Below are positions 37,101 through 38,794 of a stretch of 64,000 nt of DNA, in pieces. The stretch is taken from NCBI GenBank assembly GCA_027490195.1, contig JAIXYN010000020.1:36562-100561 (forward strand). Reading direction: 5' to 3'. Position 1 is the stretch's first letter, and each line of letters opens with the position of its first letter. The position numbers and the translations under genes are program-made. Source of the DNA: Verrucomicrobiaceae bacterium (GTDB lineage: Bacteria > Verrucomicrobiota > Verrucomicrobiia > Verrucomicrobiales > Verrucomicrobiaceae). Below the pieces are notes generated by a model that did no database searches, was not told where the DNA came from, and was given only the letters and a program-made list of their open reading frames with translations.

Positions 37101-37243
37101 GTGGTCACATTGCCGAGCGCGGTGCCGTCCTGATCCCAATAAAGCGTCGCAGCCTGCAACGGCTGGCCGATCTGCCAGGAGAACAGCAAGAGAATCATCG
37201 ACAGGCCAACGGATTGTCGATAGGTGCGTAGGAGCTTTAACAT
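4112..37243 (-). CDS. Giant secreted autotransporter-type beta-repeat protein with PEP-CTERM-like tail, 11,043 aa
   Basis: A single open frame of 33,132 bp. The N-terminus is a signal peptide (basic start, hydrophobic core to about residue 31, then ATLYWDQDG). Nearly the whole protein is built from passenger-type beta repeats of the form G-x-G-T-L-x-L-x-x-x-N-x-Y-T-G-x-T-x-I-x-x-G-T-L, predicting a very long right-handed beta-helix. Rich in Gly, Thr, Ser, Asn and Ala; I noticed no cysteine while reading, but did not count exhaustively. About eleven linkers of the type ILP-x-W-A...DFA-x-Y...G-x-x-x-L divide it. It holds a PA14 domain near 6355-6515 and six tandem units of a second repeat type near 8935-9378. 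The C-terminus is VPEASR, a leucine-rich helix, then RRRR: a PEP-CTERM-like exosortase signal instead of a beta-barrel. Likely a surface or matrix adhesin. No exosortase gene is in the window. The start at 37243 has no clear Shine-Dalgarno. Confidence 0.93.
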   Translation of the reverse strand: MLKLLRTYRQSVGLSMILLLFSWQIGQPLQAATLYWDQDGTALGNVTTGSGLGGAGTWDITSSNWWDGVATDAAWINGTDTAIFTGTAGTVTLGVPITAGGLTFSNANAGSYLITGDTLTLSAATGTAAPVIAVNNVGFGTNRATIASILAGTSGLTKTGNGSLVLSNNANSFSGDIAVKAGNLVVTNVGQLGAGTTAISITGIAGTGNPGYSGGALVLQGSTVSAPSTAGITLNREVSIAGRGPGAVNSTGALVSIGYNTLAGGLTVASAAGETRAWASHGTTTVNGDLFLGTGAASILTGNGNWNVSGLVSGIDTTVDRFIKTGILVSSTLWLQNNNNTFAQTLRIDNGTVRVGANSALGISTNAQAVDFNGGTLEVRTDSPAGFGTRNLNVRNDQTGSVFVDHGVNGSLSLGGLSTFQNQTVAFGNLRATGQNSTFNFNGRNGWSASFTGASGAITGGGNNGATINNNSSGTLTLNATTLWGQTDTTARTLTFGGGGETNYNGRITASGAFHNIAKATTTANSGSGVVTLSQGASGTASTFTGDVSINDGTLEIRSLKVLNDATSRRIIVNNGALSYLGDTGTGAGETWTNKYLDVANTNGYLLANQTGSAPTAILLPNTVASSSAAARTLNLGGNAPTSVVNQISGLITNSTNLTNVLKFGTGTWELAAPSAASLAGSVTTLNLAATGGTATTTVTLTSGNTSGLLVGQPISGTGIAAGATISQIVDGTTLILSANRAANTAAGTATPGLVSGAAATLTTTAVSTGSAANPIITVASTANLVPGQQVTHASLPAAQGWYIRDITSTTTVTLVSATGATLTVGAIASGQSVTPTLISNFGGNLSVTNGLLRLNAATGTSNIINSTSNLIFANDTATNLGSAGGTFEYVGFAGGTSTEVLGRLNPAAGHGIVRITSGTGADTLTFLDLSRTAGGATLDLQPGTGTIGFTTAPTLTNSVLPGYATFNGVDFVTLSGSNAAQYTGATPWAGALAPTSTVNYSIAGAASTSANGTVNSLKLTGGAALTLGGTLSFATNPGGLLFDNSSGTASITGAFALGTAAQELVITTNGSSPATAPAQGAALTTGNALSIGSGVSNTLISSGAGSLTKAGTGTLILFGTNAYTGNTTINEGAIQLSGTAARLGTITTAGNITTIRQGGILDINAAGAAAALFTGGTTYATTTIGGLSGSGIVTNSGNSGTTQATLNIGLAGTTTSSATFSGALQDGTGLLNVTKNGSGAQAIVGAKTYTGITTINAGTLAVTSLGLGGVASGIGASSNAASNLIFGGGTLLYTGANTSGAGIYQITQTPSTTTDRSFSLAGNAVIQSSGTYGNESGTAGTGANNASLIWSSTAAPTFLTNGAKTITLGGTSIGDNVFRPQIVNNTLDSTATALTKADAGLWILDPSSSNTYTGTTTISGGALRALTSGSVLGIPTNSLITINGGVLETSGTFSRTLGAAAGNVQLTGGNSGFAAATTDRLVITLAGASANPIVWGSATFAPTALVLGSSTALGETEITNNINLNGTSRTITTNNNGNTGTMVTAGILSGVISNSTGTAGFTKNGAGVLILGDANTYNGSTTIGDGTLVLTSIGAAGATSSSLGTNVTGGSLILARGNTDLNAFMYVGAGEVATRPWSLASTGLNANRTWRIESSGSGALVMGGAFTNTMGADGVLTRTLFLELRGSNTDNNMISSKLIDSTNGTNPMVLGVSKNDGGTWVLNPSEANTFTGAITAAGGNLGLTSNGIGAASGITITNAGIFAYGSALTTNKPITLGNNATAVFSGQNSITLNGTVTKAGGNNDNTVSNNLENGAVLTINGAFVNGETTNNRTHIFRGYGSTVINGLIANSTGAATTAINIAIHPDASFTLGGASANTYTGATTLAQGTLILNKNAGVSPLGTTSSLAFNGGVVQGGIALTGTSAIATPITLGGDPVTFAGTNAIELTGVVTNSAGNRLLVNSLTGGASLTLTGNVSLSNDGTGRTLTILGSGPTVINGIVQNGGAGAGGLTYSGNNTLTLNAANTATGLLTVNRGTVSLGGANGAWNSAGNTFTLNANGILQLDNSVTNNNNRLLDAGAITIAGGTLSLIGNSTTETAGALTVNGIMGTINMTGTGPNVLTFGTVNFANSGSSLDLTGITGLGTTNKVMFTAIQVGGGAFSNAILPRTMITGDFARYDVTNGVVAFSAYNVTNNLNTAAATDTMNVTANAGLNISRTLNALKIDGTGLTVGTAGRTLTLTAGGILNTGGTNTINATQISLTNQGFMQVDSGSVLNVNGAFVANTINKVGAGTLNLNTAQFYNITTNVSGGTLMLNGGLNTLFANGAALGGTVLVDVGATLDLNGNTQYVGTFSSPGSALPGTGGTVTTTTGTPTFVTRDGGAFGGQITGAINFVKTGLNAQTFSMAQTYTGTTSILGQTITLENDGALTNTSAIEINYAGLNLSNNTSLQTQNNNRINDAAAITLRGGNITYTQRIALIGAETFGAVSLAQGANQITATVSGGTFGSADLTFGALTRTAGATINFTGTNLGQQGNNARIVFASTPTVLGGGILGAWAVANQTDYAAYNAGQGVGIVGQGGYTGYVSQMIGAANVAPTTGVFATGNITNLTSTAASSLLLGAGTTTTGLLRIGGAFTTDVNFTNSGDVLNLELGGILRSDNANNTTIGTTGTRGIITSGTSELVTYNNQGTLTIHSAIQGALTMIKDGAGILSLTNDYTGNASAYSGGTIVNRGTLNLNGAVGAVVIPGNLTINGGVTGGGGTVTMVTNAGQIAATSNVTINGQGTLTLVGNNTLNSVTFNNIGGSASNPTVNVGGILTLSSTSPITATSSNAATTSTITGGTVALASGANTISVAPIAVGGQTYTINQPTLAIASIITGAGASIDKTGNGILQLSGANTFTGGVTVSGGGLLLAAQSAPTALAITAGTGSSSATGSTVITTSPLGTGSLIMANGTFLMTNDADRTVVNPITFQGNHSFRNTTTGTTRTLSLLGPITYGVGANPLTLNVDNPNLTVTLTGPTSGLGTITSFTKTGLGNININLTGIGAAAPISFNDGGTVSIFHDGDGDVQNEAITLGALTLTASPPTLTIGRAGTSVLWNQAVNKIITPTSFSSVSNGITLTANNGYGLLVPDAVALSTLLGAGPTFNVGGGARASNVVDSMELSGQITGGATGASNVVITKTGNGTLKLGNATNSFGGSSAIIDVTAGILSAASNGAFGDSTNVIRLSANSATQGLRLTGGTSYSLTGRTINLNATTVGIDVTTGTVATLDTAFTFGAAGNALQKNDNGTLAFTGSLNNTGLTGAWTIAAGALRISDVDQINAATANIVVSNVVGAALELNGATGAGVALNKTSGLISLSNTGINSTGALRALSGTTNSVTSAITQANASTIGVDSTATLNIQGGFAGTAAALTLVGNGTLNIDTTAFVNANLTSITVNKPSLGSHGTFTLGVAASGYTNLITVNNNQFVIGSSTTGLGSIGAAATALTVSSGGVLRVDNSFANVDNRLGGAVTPHTMVLTDGTFNYIANGTVASAESLGTLTSNPGNNNIILTNSGSAASTLTFAGLASNVLTSGSILTFSSASGKTLGAADARILFTTAPTLTTGIIPRAVVIDAAGTNFANYNATNGIQAFSAYDVNNNLIAAAATATVRLTADTNLAGNSGKTLNALYLSGTGVDLTSTVKGGTSLVLTVPNILVSGGTNTIASGVIIDTAGTVGTLLVDSGSILEMNGVLRGGGADYRTGLGGEVRFNTEQYFNTGANFLGIMNGIVKLNGGDNTLYQGLQGGTQGQHLDIGSGGTLNLNGTAQMVGDLVNSNRNAFAGAGGIVTSSTAATFVTSYLSGTTGEWGGQITGSIFYNKAGSTSTNFRNDNTYTGGTLINGSSLTLTDQGKLSGGGAIELNYASLILTNSGTMAINNRLGGSNVTLRGGALLLTGRDNTDTTESLGTLTLDGGQNRIIAGLGSGTIRSTELVFGNLTQSNYATVETNYTGQLGSAARLVFANGSTHLVNNVLPWATNFTELASYVAASTNNDSGGVGLLNSAGYAGYDATVLPAGVGSLTQNLRLANSLVTVPNIGGVSAGTYNANAIAFIRDSTGDNLVFADNADILNLTAGTLVISGAFDSSIGTAVGNGSITTGGTASGVNPFYLFVNQNTLTVNSAIVDNGTVGAQTRLVLTPANASVTSLRANNTYTGGTQINGGTNHTGTLALNVASADGGSTVAVPNGDLVINGATVRLDAANQIHFGVIPTLNGSSTLNLNAQAQTLAGLSFNNNGGTAPTVALGGAGGILKLTGGITATSSNAGSVSLISGTAPLGLDLNGANRTFNIAPVTINGSTTVASLTPTLNVTAIIGNSGAAAGIVKTGNGLLQLGGANTFTGGVDLQAGGLVLNANSTASGVGSTVTSGPLGTGTLTIGSGTRLLASTAATVANAMTVNGSFTTDGILGLTFNGATTLGATPTITVTAPQMVTTIGGLISGSFGITKDGLGTLTLSNAAVANTYTGVTTVNNGILSISGNNSLGADPASFVADQLTIQNGAILAATNSPVFAANRGVTIGTGGGAFSPATLLQLNGKLTAANQTISMVGAGTLRLNADNTATITGTSNFNVAAGTLSSVGALPLSGAAVNLNGGGLQILWDGTAVSTGVTPETLTISNAIVMNTTAATINVDRAALTFAPLNLQAANKTIELNNFSIASPNPAVTLTVTNNANGYGLLISNNQTLATSGGFPTFSVGTATNSNVVQGLTLSGVISGGQTGAVVLTKSGAGTMELTNSGNSFGGSSAIIDVTGGILSGTSNGAFGDTSNIIRLSVNSGIQGLRFAGGTSYTLTGRVINLNAATVGIDVAANTTAIIDTAFTFSAATNALQKNDIGTLVITANNSARTGVTNIFAGVVQIDNANALGSGQIVLGTGAAVGGGAALYLTNDVTLTNNINMASTGSGAPSGINNTGGVFSLSGVNTLSGAITNSASVGVTFGAASGATLNIGGLALGNSPTFNAVGTGIINVNGSIGTAGVTISKVGTGTLNFTSAQTTALAITVTQGTFNVSGAGQFTGGTGAITVQNNGLLNINDTTGGPLTRFGGTARAVTLNAGNFAYTANGTSASSETFAALAAGPGGSKLTLTNAGVANATLTFASLTVPGTGGHLLFESAQTFNDTTNRVIFTTTPVAATMPATFVSTTPVNTATVAGDGIILRAIVRDATGTNFATYTGSGAAGNLKAYSTYTNLDGTGTGTDLRFTNVNGGTAYGMNAQDAATVTGGRNVINITGDTVALSNPGLNLRTTSALKISGAGTDVAFATSGGTQLAINTGMILATGTGQTIGNSTLAGLGSAPAIFFGTAPQPAATSAAAIVFTSVAGAISVDTGADLAVNAAFYNTQDVTKSLAGSLTFNTKQYFNAGANFFNVSGGTTILNGGENTLWQGAQGGTAGQNLSVGPGATLNLGANAQMVGEISSPNRLAFAGSGGTITGTATLISAHSSGNTGGWGGSIQGTGLYFNKSGANNTVFYSDNSYTGGTLINGGTLTLQDEGRLSGTTSIALNGGVLTLNDAGTMSNTDRINNAANFTFRSGTLNITGRDQTNTAETLGDVLFAQGGNNIAFPSTQALGTVRSTVIALGNLTQTNGAMVLLNNMTGSMGSNQRLTATNGTSLMVNGIVPWMNSGGAELVSYVAASAGNATGGFAPLATAGYQGYDGVALPTASNATGNYRVGTAASIALPSGGLNINAMVLNNAAVAQTFTFGSSTDVFNLTAGLIVKSATSNTNFGATVDSGRLTAGGVADATPVDLSIVNTGATNAFIINSRIVDNGSDVVRLVYTGYNAGTLQITNGANTYSGGTIVNAPNGANNGIFDLNVTGANGTTGNSAIPLATTVADSLIINGGNVRLLQANQINFGITPVLRGHLATLNLNNFNQTLAGLIFDNDGGTAPALTTGTGILTLSGNITASSSNVGGVSTISGAGTGGTAVDLGGTSRTLTVNPVTVNGNTTVANVTPTLAISAPISSSTNVGTTGLVKTGNGLLQLSGANLFGGGVNVQAGGLAVGGSTNVTTRDGTTGVVSAFANGPIGTGALTIGAAGTYLTSTGANTLSNALVLTGTQITLKGTNNLTIQGNNTTTTLLGNTTVTVDAPQAVLALNMLLDDGGNGYGITKEGLGTLLLGSNNTFAGGVTVNAGTLTLAGLNDNSTAPVFSGTLATIGNGGLLSLQNNGTANNGVISYANNIVINGSLAAASLNVGNNGANTGNTIAINDLQLNGGQILNVSSANGYTLRLVNVSGDTAGGAAPMINVASGSTVVVFGWSGDKPVNVGQGNLLFTDQVQIGTTTTLGSGAPVVLNGAYPIQINSAVLTGANMTSYGYSSGGLNGAFAQLAAAPTATVSQAFSGVGFSGSNLFINQLADGTFANRPAATATAFTNGTAAYSGFLNITEAGNYTFRSGSDDGLSLYIDGVAVASDGTFGHGLSDLANVTVNLTSGYHSIVYKVSNSGGGGGFRLYYSGEDTGNSFQSIASSNFFGTTAAPTSANGYNGAAIINNAYYLANGTTATLDSFGTQFGAVVAPQLANQIDTAGTQGAGTFSMVLGNSSILNVTNGASGSFGTGWFGADGLISIGTGAIIATANAGTAASAGTLNLIGTITQSGTGLVTGTGASGALIKAGQGTLILGGDNATAGTFTGDLAIQDGTVMLNHAGALPSGLVTVSGTTLTAQAAATTTAGSSVITGITSTASMQQGMAVTGNNIPSGAYIVSVDSASQITISLGATGSGGITNLVGATNGMLDVNGLSISKALTINGTGTAPLAGNSKGAIWNSSATAATLSGVITLGSASSIGGFGDLTFSNNITGAFALTKTGTNNLTLSGAGNSFTTLAVNLGTLKLGNVGALSDTTNGTTISTGAVLDLNGLNIGAEPITIAGTGFGGSGTLSGVGTVSSLAALINSSSTAASLAGPVVMSAATSIGGSRVNALSGVTSGDITLSGVVSGAFTLTKVGTNNLTLTAANTYGTATTGTTTINQGSITLSGSGTLGIFGTTATTLNNATYTGIVPDVKLSLDNTGTASSVRLGTRGLTLNGGLLEILGNSGTAVNEALAADAQIAINFGYNLISLDNNGANLRITTAGAGTLSRANGATLFLRGDALGQGAGATNTNIILATTTAPTNFQTFLGQAGANGATNKQILPWAIADISSTSNGTTATTQFLVNDGATNGLRPLNTSTEMATTFTANANMRVTGALNSGAAATGITSNSVNSITFENSGPFTVNAFRNLQVESGGILAKTSASITGTGTLTTTTASTAWTIHTMGSSTTLTLDVALGGRVAPTTGGFFKSGDGKVLLNSTTGNSYTGATIINLGTVEIAAGAPNNAIFYRFAIAPLINANTTTASNDALVMTGGLLELNGNSQIFGDLFSRNSTLGSGGIINNAGSLATFITNVGTARDWTGQINGNLNFVKTGGTQLTMRDNNQFTGNATFMGSITALVDQGRFSGMSAGDTISIRNSLLRWDDSGIQAMSNRISSDVAVNLDGGAFEYISRSGTAGSVTLGNLSVTGGNAVIRANVGNSGLGQATLNLGGTFSRSTGSTLTFTSGGGLLGSNPFVTATAAGLTTNTNNIIGGWATVVTANGTTVGANAEFAKYDPATGVRQLNGIEQTTTLAAATSTSNVRFNGTQSVITGGQVINSLTLNGAASTVNFAAGTDTLTLASGGLLSGTDNAARTIGSAAVRGRLTTSGSELFLHNGANTLTINSDIGANGAGTFDLVMGAMAQLANTPTINLTNANTYTGTAYSNGVVLLLNNQTGSGNAITGNLVVTGGTNSGGDTAGVGNATTRNLGSQQIADTATVTVRGGAAWDLNGFNETVSKLAFQSQGGFVTATNGPGSTFVISGIGTLTLTNTGDTISASALDDVRIVPMLSGRLALPSTATITVAQVAGGLTAVQGTTGQANEQIGLAINSNILTSGTINKEGAGVLQLGGFSSQTLTVNVNAGTLVLGPSTGTAASNYVATAINLANSGTILDMRGNNNIVVGTISGVSGSFIKNFNVNTGATLVTGDSTSGTFAGTFLSDYTTGQLSVTKVGSGDWTLTGDSSGALLGTLTILGDAVTMDQATGKVGFVTTNLGRGGVLTLNGTGAISDRLGGTTSIQTTTADRVFNNRGGVLNYQGSSSSAVVENLNTVTNIAGQTQWNLTQNTGNQTRINLGTLTAQSAANTGNLVLNAGATGTLGGGAAGANRVTVFATTPTLVGTNPGTSGSVTNGIRPDIIGIDSSNTTGGFVTHDVNGFRLLTSAEYRSLLTSTTGTGVVLNGSMNNSTTLQVQDASNLFAGMTVSGTGIAANSVISSVAGNTITLSAATTGGLQAQRITFGATAAANFATTVSNAIQQATTFQSLTLNNGGGVGYFSGGNLASTNSPSGQFFGLNGALNTLTITSGGVIANSGNTGFSGGSIISGANPMHFHVLGSGTTLSVGSTILGTGGIVKSDAGTAILSARSYNTGATTVNNGTLRLGTGLGTNPLLVIPTATAATVADLNVNSGTFDLNGNTQAIRRLTNTTFNIYDGGAGTVTNSSGTTATLLVVQDNTATTFAGAISGGNINFEKQGANSLTLVSASNLGSGSFTVRGGSVVLRDSATMSTTGTISLPFGQVTLDNSGIGIVSSSRIGAGAFSMTGGTLSFLAGDISDTQTLGAITINGGANVINNTIFASGSTSGSSSVLTLASLTRGSAIQSTINFTSAGGNLGGPVGTILNASNTALLNQGANPQIVITSAPTLVNGIIGGWAVINGADFASYRSTVDPITGAFGVGNLGFSANGQTPFGAYSANAITAGVAADNITQGGSVSDITSRTINSWSVRNTGATGVPAYTFRSMDQLLTIGTGGILTNNNGQNVNFLNGRITAGTAANSSIYTFANNGTTQFLSRLENNGGGAVNFVKSGSAAVTLRVEPRFELDSTTSATSLITSAGANSTGQAGVPGLVVGMGFAAAVMGIPASSVVTQVNSGTTFTISQNVGTGTGDNGSQSFTAPVTQVLPNRTLTSGTNTITVPTGTILYPGQVVSLQVGATATLPANTTVLSISGTTVTLSNNIGGTTGNSAVLFAPVAAQTASAPTLTAGTNTFTVAPNTLGLNVGQVVTVTGGTATLPANTIITAYNQGTGVVTLSNTIGGTTSTVTTATFAAPTERSTPTSTIAASTTAKVLSSVGMFVGQPIQGPGIPLGTTVAGIVDANTITLSTAASATGTANAYYGLSNAIGRTAIGATTSGNASITMASAAEAAGLTPGMYVQGVGIPQNTVIGTVSGSTITLVNATTGAAVNASASHTLNNLIFGAPIANFLANVSTTGSATSGSTSLTVGSATGLAVGMPVFGLNIANGTTVTAISGTTLTLSTATLGVVSGTATFTAPLPYFSNTYTGDTVVNQGTLNIGGGNAQLGGIQVQGNLILNNANATQGTNNGSIASTSNITINGGGVLTLVNQNTFQSLTFNNSGGTATPTVTGGTIVINGAITTTNDNYGFTPTIASILELNGATKTITVNGSSPMGMVMSGVVQNTMSTTAAGLIKAGTSSLVLSGASTFAGGVQLNAGTLIIGAASTQNTVGAGITSGPLGTGALTIAGSTTLQSDNTARTFSNNVVVNGDFTFGGTASTHSLTLNGTVNLGGAARTLTVTSPQVTATMGGIVTGTAGGLTKVGNGTLTLTPTTTGALSATGAATNATVAGTTTLTLSAAAASGVVAGMTVHGTGIAPGTTVSSVAGSAVTLSQAAVATTNAGNFAFGTTQTYAATAGATGAATLTVSTGQAATLSVGSTVTGTGIAASTTITNIDTATGIITLNNALTASVVNQNITFGGAAVANSFNSYVGATTVSGGLLRLGNLGALPTATALSVLSGGTLDLNANSTTVASLAGDSSTTGGLITNSAVTGTVTFTVGDSSNTGFGGAITNNVGSTLNLVKVGSGSLTLGGPNSYSGSTTINRGTITLAASNALPASTALTINNTTAGETGLLNLANFNNSVASLTFGGAGSTSTSTNNVQTGTSGTLTLLGNVTYDATNNPNGSTILGSGFVSLGGTAVGTGLPGAANRTFAVGDSSATDDLTVNATISNGSGSAGDSITKTGAGKLVFTAANTYSGTTTISAGTLQIGNGSTTGDLGTGTGTITNNGALVVNRSNALTISNVITGTGSLQQAGGVSSVTTLTGASNYTGTTTVTSGTLELGAGGSLAGTAITVADAATLKISGNRTIGTSGSASVTVNSTATAGILSLQDGTINTLTLNSATAGATTLTLGGASTAASLLMDINATTNTNDLIAVNQRLLLNAGGTIVGLNTIAGTTLANGTYDLVTFGANSTASGDFTFGAGTGNITFGAGGNLVQIGGGRSYGLVWDTGSASTAANFLATTTKLQLSVFTNPFALNAYWTGDQGSGGTGSWSSIGAGNNTNWSTDAAGTIDANQIPGGGTTNVFMTANSGAAANFTTTLDGSFSIASLTFTGSGTAADTTNVTIANGTGTNTLTVGSGGITVNSTSASHSISANVALGATQTWTNNSSGGLLVGGDISGGFGLTKNGTGDLTLTGTNSYGTTTISTGALQIGNGTTTGTLGSGAVINNGTQLVISRSNDYNIANNISGTGDFVQAGGGTTTLSDTSNSYTGRTVISNSGTLEVKKLADGSSNSSIGASTNAAVNLQILGSTLKYTGTGATDGTTDRSFTIGTAGGTIDASGGTGSALNLTSTSAPALDGTNTARTLTLTGTNTDANTLAAPVGDNGSGATSLAKNGTGTWILSGANTYTGATTVSNGQMHFAGSQTNTNAVTVSKTSGTLGTYSGATNSFTGTSAAVLSADNNATLGSGSSTVTVGGAGAVGILAPGGSLGADNGSLTINGNLVVTAGSMLNLGITTPTVAAPTSFVFTDGQYFLTSSTGLPTGYSNIQNLITNNGSLTPPADNTAVATEINVVPASGNHDFLNVANTLTLNSGSAVRVFANGTPSYAVGQVFNLLDWTTLVNTGFNNPTGFTTGGAVGDFYLPDLTTTHPGLAWDTSAFTTYGVLVIVPEASRTLLLLLGLLGLMLRRRRSAR
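9110..10440 (-). repeat. Six tandem units of a GxGIxxGTTV-type repeat inside the giant gene
   Basis: Residues about 8935-9378 consist of six consecutive units of 60-70 residues. Each has the form: S-L/I-T-V, then GxxVGxPVxGxGI, then xGTTVTxIxGTTxTLS, then a short Gly/Thr/Ala linker ending in FxAP or similar. This differs from the NTYTG beta repeat that fills the rest of the protein. Isolated units of the same type occur at about 35190-34760 (two), 17160-16930, 12390-12180 and 8190-7780 (two). Confidence 0.75.
17700..18180 (-). other. PA14-like carbohydrate-binding domain within the giant protein
   Basis: Around residues 6355-6515 the beta repeats are interrupted by a different fold. Readable landmarks are AAYSGFLNITEAGNYTF, then SGSDDGLSLYIDG, then GYHSIVYKVSNSGGGGGF and RLYYSGED. 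The order 'sG-x-xxI-x-x-x-G-x-YtF-x-SDDG-x-x-LyIDG ... H-x-I-x-Y' is the PA14 signature; the DD and the IDG turn are typical of sugar- and calcium-binding members. Confidence 0.85.
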
Positions 37244-37782
37244 ATTGCGATAAAATTTGAACGAAAGGGGCCGCTAAAATAAAGGAATTAGCACACAAAT
37301 ACTAGAGAATTTAAGACCAAAATGCCAAACTTTTGTTTGATTTAAAACCAAATAATTGATTCACCCCAAGTGCTTTTTAGGTGATTCTCAGAAAAATGGA
37401 TTGACTAGGGAATACCACTCCTCTGTTCATCAGACACAATCCGGCCTAAAATCCCACGGTACTGTCGTGAACTGGCTCTCTGCCTGAGGCCTTCCGCACC
37501 CCGCTCTCGGCCACCATCATTGCCTGATTTTATAACCTAATTTTTAGGAAAAAGCGAAAAATCGAGCGCAGTTGTAAACAAATGTTTTATGCACCTGTCA
37601 TGCCACTAGCCACAAAATGGGTACCGCAGGCTGGCTCTTCACAAAGTGTCATGCTGACTCTTTATTGGTTAAAGATCACACCACTCTAAAACTAAGGAAT
37701 CAATCTACAGTGCTGACCTCCATCTGCCCACCAGCCTGACACAGACTGGTCGTCGTGCCACTTTCTCTGACGGTTTCGCAGC
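37244..37782. other. AT-rich intergenic region upstream of the giant gene
   Basis: About 540 bp without a supportable gene, clearly richer in A and T than its surroundings. It holds the candidate promoter at 37299-37328 and a small hairpin CCTAA-TTT-TTAGG at 37536-37548. At its right edge a perfect 6-bp stem with a 3-base loop (37778-37792) overlaps the stop codon of the next minus-strand gene and could act as a weak transcript end. No repeats shared with the other gaps were seen. Confidence 0.5.
37299..37328 (-). promoter_or_regulatory. Candidate sigma-70-like promoter of the giant gene
   Basis: On the minus strand TTGGCA (37328-37323, five of six matches to TTGACA) is followed after 18 bp by TAGTAT (37304-37299, four of six to TATAAT). 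It lies in an AT-rich stretch about 55 bp before the start codon. This is pattern matching only; Verrucomicrobiota promoter rules are poorly known. I looked for a sigma-54 -24/-12 box, as found upstream of some exosortase-sorted genes, and did not see a convincing one. Confidence 0.3.
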
Positions 37783-38643
37783 TCAAAGCTGCGGTTTCGG
37801 CGCAGGAAGTCTTGCCGCCTCTGGCTCGAAGTCGAGCACGTCCTGATGGGTGCGCAGAGCTTTGCGCGCCTTGTCAAAGAAAGAGGACAGGTCTTCAGTG
37901 TTCATCTGCTGCTTGTCGTCGATGTAGGCATTCAGCTTCTGGATCTGAGAGTCGGCATCAAGATTGACCGAACCCATGACTTTCTGGGCCTGCTTATACG
38001 TTCCAGAGAACTTGCTCTGTGCCTGCTCAAAGGCCTCTTTGGCCCCTTCCTGCCGCAGGTACTCCTTCTCGGCGTCGCGGAAGTCGCTGCTGAACATGCG
38101 CTTGAAGAAGCCGCCTTTCGGTTTGGCAATTTGCTTGGAGGCCTGCGCGTCAAAGTAGTTCGCCAGCTCCTGAAACTCCTGCATCGGCTTCTGATACTGC
38201 TTTTTCAAGTAACCGAGCCCGGTGGTGATGATTGAGAGCTTCTCCACCTCCGCCTTCGACAGCGTCTGGCCGGCCTTCACTTTGTCCTCCAGCAGGTCAA
38301 TGTATTGCAGCGTGGTCTTGTTGCCCTCAAAAATGTTTTCAAACTCCTTCGCAGCGATCGCCAGGCGCTTGCGCTCCCCCGTCCGCAACTCGTCGATCTT
38401 CTTTTCGTGCTCCTCATTGAGCGCGGTGATCATTTTCTGATGCTGCGCCGCCTGGGTGTCCAGCGTACGCTGAAATTCAGCCGCCTTGGCACTCATCTCC
38501 TCGGCATGCGCAGCTTGAACCTGCTCAAGCTCTGCATGCACCATCGCAAGATCGGCGTGCGACTGAAACAGGAACCAGCCGAGCACGCCGGAAGCGAGAA
38601 AGCTGAGCACAAGCAGAGCGGTAAGGTTTTTGATCGCGGTCAT
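37783..38643 (-). CDS. Membrane-anchored coiled-coil protein, function unknown
   Basis: I use the internal ATG at 38643, giving 286 residues, because it places a transmembrane helix (about 7-28) directly at the N-terminus after MTAIKNLT. An in-frame ATG also exists at 38679. After the helix comes a long charged heptad-like region (HAELEQVQAAHAEEMSAKA and on) to about residue 150, then a basic patch (KPKGGFFKRMF), and a proline-containing C-terminus. One membrane anchor plus a periplasmic or cytoplasmic coiled coil is all that can be said. The gene stands alone, divergent from the MFS transporter gene with about 150 bp between starts. Confidence 0.7.
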   Translation of the reverse strand: MTAIKNLTALLVLSFLASGVLGWFLFQSHADLAMVHAELEQVQAAHAEEMSAKAAEFQRTLDTQAAQHQKMITALNEEHEKKIDELRTGERKRLAIAAKEFENIFEGNKTTLQYIDLLEDKVKAGQTLSKAEVEKLSIITTGLGYLKKQYQKPMQEFQELANYFDAQASKQIAKPKGGFFKRMFSSDFRDAEKEYLRQEGAKEAFEQAQSKFSGTYKQAQKVMGSVNLDADSQIQKLNAYIDDKQQMNTEDLSSFFDKARKALRTHQDVLDFEPEAARLPAPKPQL

Positions 38644-38794
38644 GATAGGGAAGAGTTGATGAGACTGCGAGGCACGCAAGTCTATTCATTGCCACGCTTT
38701 TGCGCTGCAACACTTGGCTCATGCACGCCATCAAGTCGTTCTTCAAGCTGGAATCCTGCTAGGGCTGGCTGATTTTCTGCGTCTTGTCTCTACG

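Noticed and set aside
4112..37243. Giant gene as several separate genes or a classic autotransporter
   Set aside because: There is no stop, frameshift or new signal peptide inside, and the C-terminus is a short hydrophobic helix with an Arg cluster, not a beta-barrel domain.
4112..37243. CRISPR-like or satellite array
   Set aside because: The repeats are protein-level and degenerate at DNA level, with no constant direct repeat and spacer spacing.
37244..37400. Sigma-54 promoter upstream of the giant gene
   Set aside because: A TGGCAT is present on the minus strand, but no TTGC-type -12 element follows at the needed spacing.
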